Part shown: positions 23,846 to 25,493 of the stretch, one piece after another | Numbering within the stretch: position 1 is the stretch's first letter | Layout: each line of letters begins with the position of its first letter | Assembly: GCA_004554395.1 (NCBI GenBank) | Contig: SFMP01000048.1 | Span: 1-25,493 of the forward strand | Reading direction: 5' to 3' | DNA length: 25,493 nt | Origin: Myxococcales bacterium | GTDB taxonomy: Bacteria > Myxococcota_A > Bradymonadia > UBA4248 | Notes under the pieces: model-generated | Told to the model about the DNA's origin: nothing | What the model saw: only the letters and a program-made list of their open reading frames with translations | The model's database searches: none | Program-made: the position numbers and the translations under genes

Positions 23846-23980
23846 CTGGTTTGCTGTTGTAATGATTACCTGCCGAACTTGGTCTCTCATAAGACCAAGT
23901 TCGCGAGCAACCCTTTTATAACCATAAATCCATTAACGATAAGATGCCAGTATTCTTTCCCGTTGTTCGTTGGTAATCAC
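23846..23980 (-). pseudogene. Helix-turn-helix reading frame broken by an in-frame TAA
   Basis: GTG at 23980 follows a strong AGGAG (23988-23992) by 7 nt and begins 22 nt after the stop of the upstream gene. It reads (M)ITNEQRERILASYR and then TAA (23933-23935). The same frame continues WIYGYKRVARELGLMRDQVRQVI, a convincing helix-turn-helix of the kind seen in small phage, transposon and recombinase-associated proteins (GYKxIAxxLGLxRDxVR). Beyond that the frame runs out of phase into the AAA+ gene; a -1 shift would enter the AAA+ frame (…NSKPEVAKDTL). So a small DNA-binding gene, perhaps once fused or coupled to the ATPase, appears inactivated. A sequencing error or recoding cannot be excluded. 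Confidence 0.55.
23874..23903. promoter_or_regulatory. Perfect palindrome with 12-bp arms upstream of the AAA+ gene
   Basis: CGAACTTGGTCT (23874-23885), 6-nt loop CTCATA, AGACCAAGTTCG (23892-23903). It ends 30 bp upstream of the AAA+ start codon and lies inside the broken helix-turn-helix frame. It could be an operator or an RNA hairpin limiting translation of the ATPase. Confidence 0.6.
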
Positions 23981-24002
23981 TTTTGTTCTCCTGTGTGTGA
24001 TG

Positions 24003-25277
24003 TCAACTAAAACGTGGATAGATCACCTCTGCCCAAGCCGTTCGATCGGGCTCGGCATATACAACGACCTCGCTGCCCGGTATATTGGCTCGATGGAGAA
24101 AGTCTTCGATAAAGCAAACGACATCGTACATCGTTAAGTCGTTTTCGATGTCGAAGTAATAACCGTATCCGAGATCGACCACATTTTTTAACATGCGTCG
24201 CGATTGACTCATCCAAGAATAGGCATTTTGCTTGCACAAAGCGCTGATGTGATATCGCGCTTGTTCGATCATCTTTTTGAGAAGCCATATAAAGACATCG
24301 TTGAGTCGTCGTTCGCCGACGGGAAAGTCTTTGATGTAGTCGCAACACTTTATGCGCGTCACTTCCGCGCGATTGACGACCTTCGGCGGAAGTGTCGATA
24401 TCAAGCGTATTTCGGAGGCTTGCATATCGACATCGAGCGATCGGTCATCGTCGTCGACCTCGGCGCGATACGTCGAGATTGCACCGTGTGCAGTTGTATT
24501 GGCGACACTGCGCTCTCGTTGCAAACCACAAGTTCGGTCGCGATTGGAATATGACACTCTCGCCGACTCGGGTTCGCCATGCGATCCCCTCCTGACCATC
24601 GTCGTCGGCCGACTCGGCGCTGAATGATTTGCAACGTTTCCTCCTTTTGGCATCGCATATATGGCAATTTCGGACGATGTATAATCGCAATAACATGCAA
24701 ATGTCGCAATGACAGCGCACAAATACATCGCCGAATAATTACAATATATATACCACCCACTCGATAATTGACATGTCAATGTACTCGTTTTACTTTGTAA
24801 CGGTTCGACTTCAAAAAAGTTCGTCTCACTATTGAGAAATCGCGACGGTTTACGACTTCGAACTGCAACATCTCGAAAGCTATCGATATAGAGATCATCT
24901 AAAACCGGATTTGCAGCGGCGATTTCGTGTTCGACGATAGCGAGGTAGAGTTTTTTCCAAGTCGTACGATTGGAGCAGCGATAGATGCAATCGCCGACGC
25001 GACAGAGGACGGGGATCGTACTCGTGAACCGACCATCGACCTCGATATGCGCCACATCATATTCATATTCGATGACGTCGCTGCCCAATTCGGCGACGTA
25101 GGCGTTCCATGTTTCTTTGTCGTAGTTCGAGACGTCGATATTAGCTCTATGCACAAAGCGTTTGAATTCCGCCAAACGCGTTGCATAAGGTCTCGAATCA
25201 AATTCGCTATGGTCTCGAACTTTTGAAGTTAATTCAAAATTCCCATTTTGTTGGTGGGTGAAATTCGGCATATTCAC
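24003..25277 (-). CDS. Unknown protein with internally duplicated domain
   Basis: I do not recognise a named family for this 424-residue protein. It has an N-terminal segment (1-92), a domain A (about 93-210), a polar low-complexity linker (211-310, basic then DDDD-acidic) and a domain B (about 317-410). A and B end alike: LSSGWYIYCN...MYLCAVIATF...SSEIAIYAMP (171-210) against LGYGYYFDIE...MYDVVCFIED...GSEVVVYAEP (369-410), which suggests duplication. Domain A, with TWKKLYLAIVEHEIAAANP and the CxLSxGxYxxxNYS pattern, resembles a module I recall from uncharacterised Firmicutes proteins, name unknown. There is no signal peptide or catalytic motif. The GTG at 25277 has GAGG 5 nt upstream; ATG 25271 is an alternative. 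It is the first gene of the module with the broken HTH, BrxL-like and zinc-ribbon genes. Confidence 0.72.
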   Translation of the reverse strand: MNMPNFTHQQNGNFELTSKVRDHSEFDSRPYATRLAEFKRFVHRANIDVSNYDKETWNAYVAELGSDVIEYEYDVAHIEVDGRFTSTIPVLCRVGDCIYRCSNRTTWKKLYLAIVEHEIAAANPVLDDLYIDSFRDVAVRSRKPSRFLNSETNFFEVEPLQSKTSTLTCQLSSGWYIYCNYSAMYLCAVIATFACYCDYTSSEIAIYAMPKGGNVANHSAPSRPTTMVRRGSHGEPESARVSYSNRDRTCGLQRERSVANTTAHGAISTYRAEVDDDDRSLDVDMQASEIRLISTLPPKVVNRAEVTRIKCCDYIKDFPVGERRLNDVFIWLLKKMIEQARYHISALCKQNAYSWMSQSRRMLKNVVDLGYGYYFDIENDLTMYDVVCFIEDFLHRANIPGSEVVVYAEPDRTAWAEVIYPRFS

Positions 25278-25493
25278 ATCATCCTCAAATAATATTCTGT
25301 TACAATGCGTTGTCTTTGGTCAAAATGCAAAGCAACTGAACACGTCACGGGCGCAATTTAACCGCAAAGCGTTGAATGATCAACAGAATTTAACAGCCTA
25401 AATTCTTTTTCACATGAACGCAGATCGGATTCGTCTGGGGCATGTTAGGGCAGGGGAAAACAGGACCTCTCCTCCGGCCTATCGGCCCCCCCC
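25278..25493. other. Upstream region of the minus-strand module
   Basis: No gene is seen here. On the minus strand TTGACC (25318-25323) could be a -35 for the 424-residue protein gene, but the -10 (TAACAG after 15 bp) is weak. The last ~50 bases become G/C-rich and end in a C run; nothing else is recognised. Confidence 0.4.

Noticed and set aside
23840..23880. Programmed -1 frameshift joining the HTH frame to the ATPase
   Set aside because: The frames are related by -1, but no canonical X-XXY-YYZ slippery heptamer is seen in the overlap and the in-frame TAA lies upstream of it.

Overview
The window looks like a chromosomal segment of a Myxococcota-like (deltaproteobacterial-type) bacterium of moderate GC content. 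The evidence is a small ribbon-helix-helix regulator of a type I know from that group, several secreted or lipid-anchored proteins (two of them Cys-rich), a TPR protein with long Gln/Pro-rich tandem repeats, tandem ECF sigma factors and a probable sigma54 promoter. Species cannot be named from sequence alone. Codon choice favours NNC codons, which creates very long antisense open frames; these are not annotated.

Layout: (1) 1-1503, the 3' part of a Cys-repeat protein, closed by duplicated hairpins at 1553-1677. (2) 1695-5475, minus strand, a two-subunit xanthine dehydrogenase (xdhA-xdhB) with its catalytic residues intact. (3) 5960-7150, two paralogous ECF sigma factors behind a sigma54-like promoter, followed by a strong terminator. 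(4) 7505-10757, a compact cluster of an RHH regulator, a Mur-ligase-like protein (Mpl/MurC architecture) that has lost the ATP-binding and catalytic motifs, and a lipoprotein serpin. (5) 10758-11272, a hairpin- and repeat-rich spacer. (6) 11273-16034, gyrA, a VanW-domain lipoprotein and rpe, closely packed. (7) 16051-16273, a five-copy 43-bp palindromic array. (8) 16430-19213, the TPR protein; 19315-21132, a long-chain acyl-CoA synthetase. (9) 21291-21422, a second cluster of the same hairpin family as in the gyrA spacer. (10) 21654-22388, a Cys-rich lipoprotein with a good sigma70 promoter and a 5' UTR hairpin.

The most unusual region is 22465-25277 on the minus strand. In transcription order it holds a 424-residue protein with an internal domain duplication, a short helix-turn-helix reading frame with a strong ribosome site but broken by an in-frame TAA, a AAA+ ATPase resembling the central part of BREX BrxL without a Lon protease domain, and a 74-residue four-cysteine zinc-ribbon protein. 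Spacings are short and the direction is shared. It is a plausible imported, possibly defence-related module that I cannot match to a named system. Other points of interest are the degenerate Mur ligase, the serpin with a canonical inhibitory hinge and predicted Lys P1, and a family of palindromes whose stems vary with compensating changes.

No tRNA, rRNA, CRISPR array, transposase or origin was recognised.
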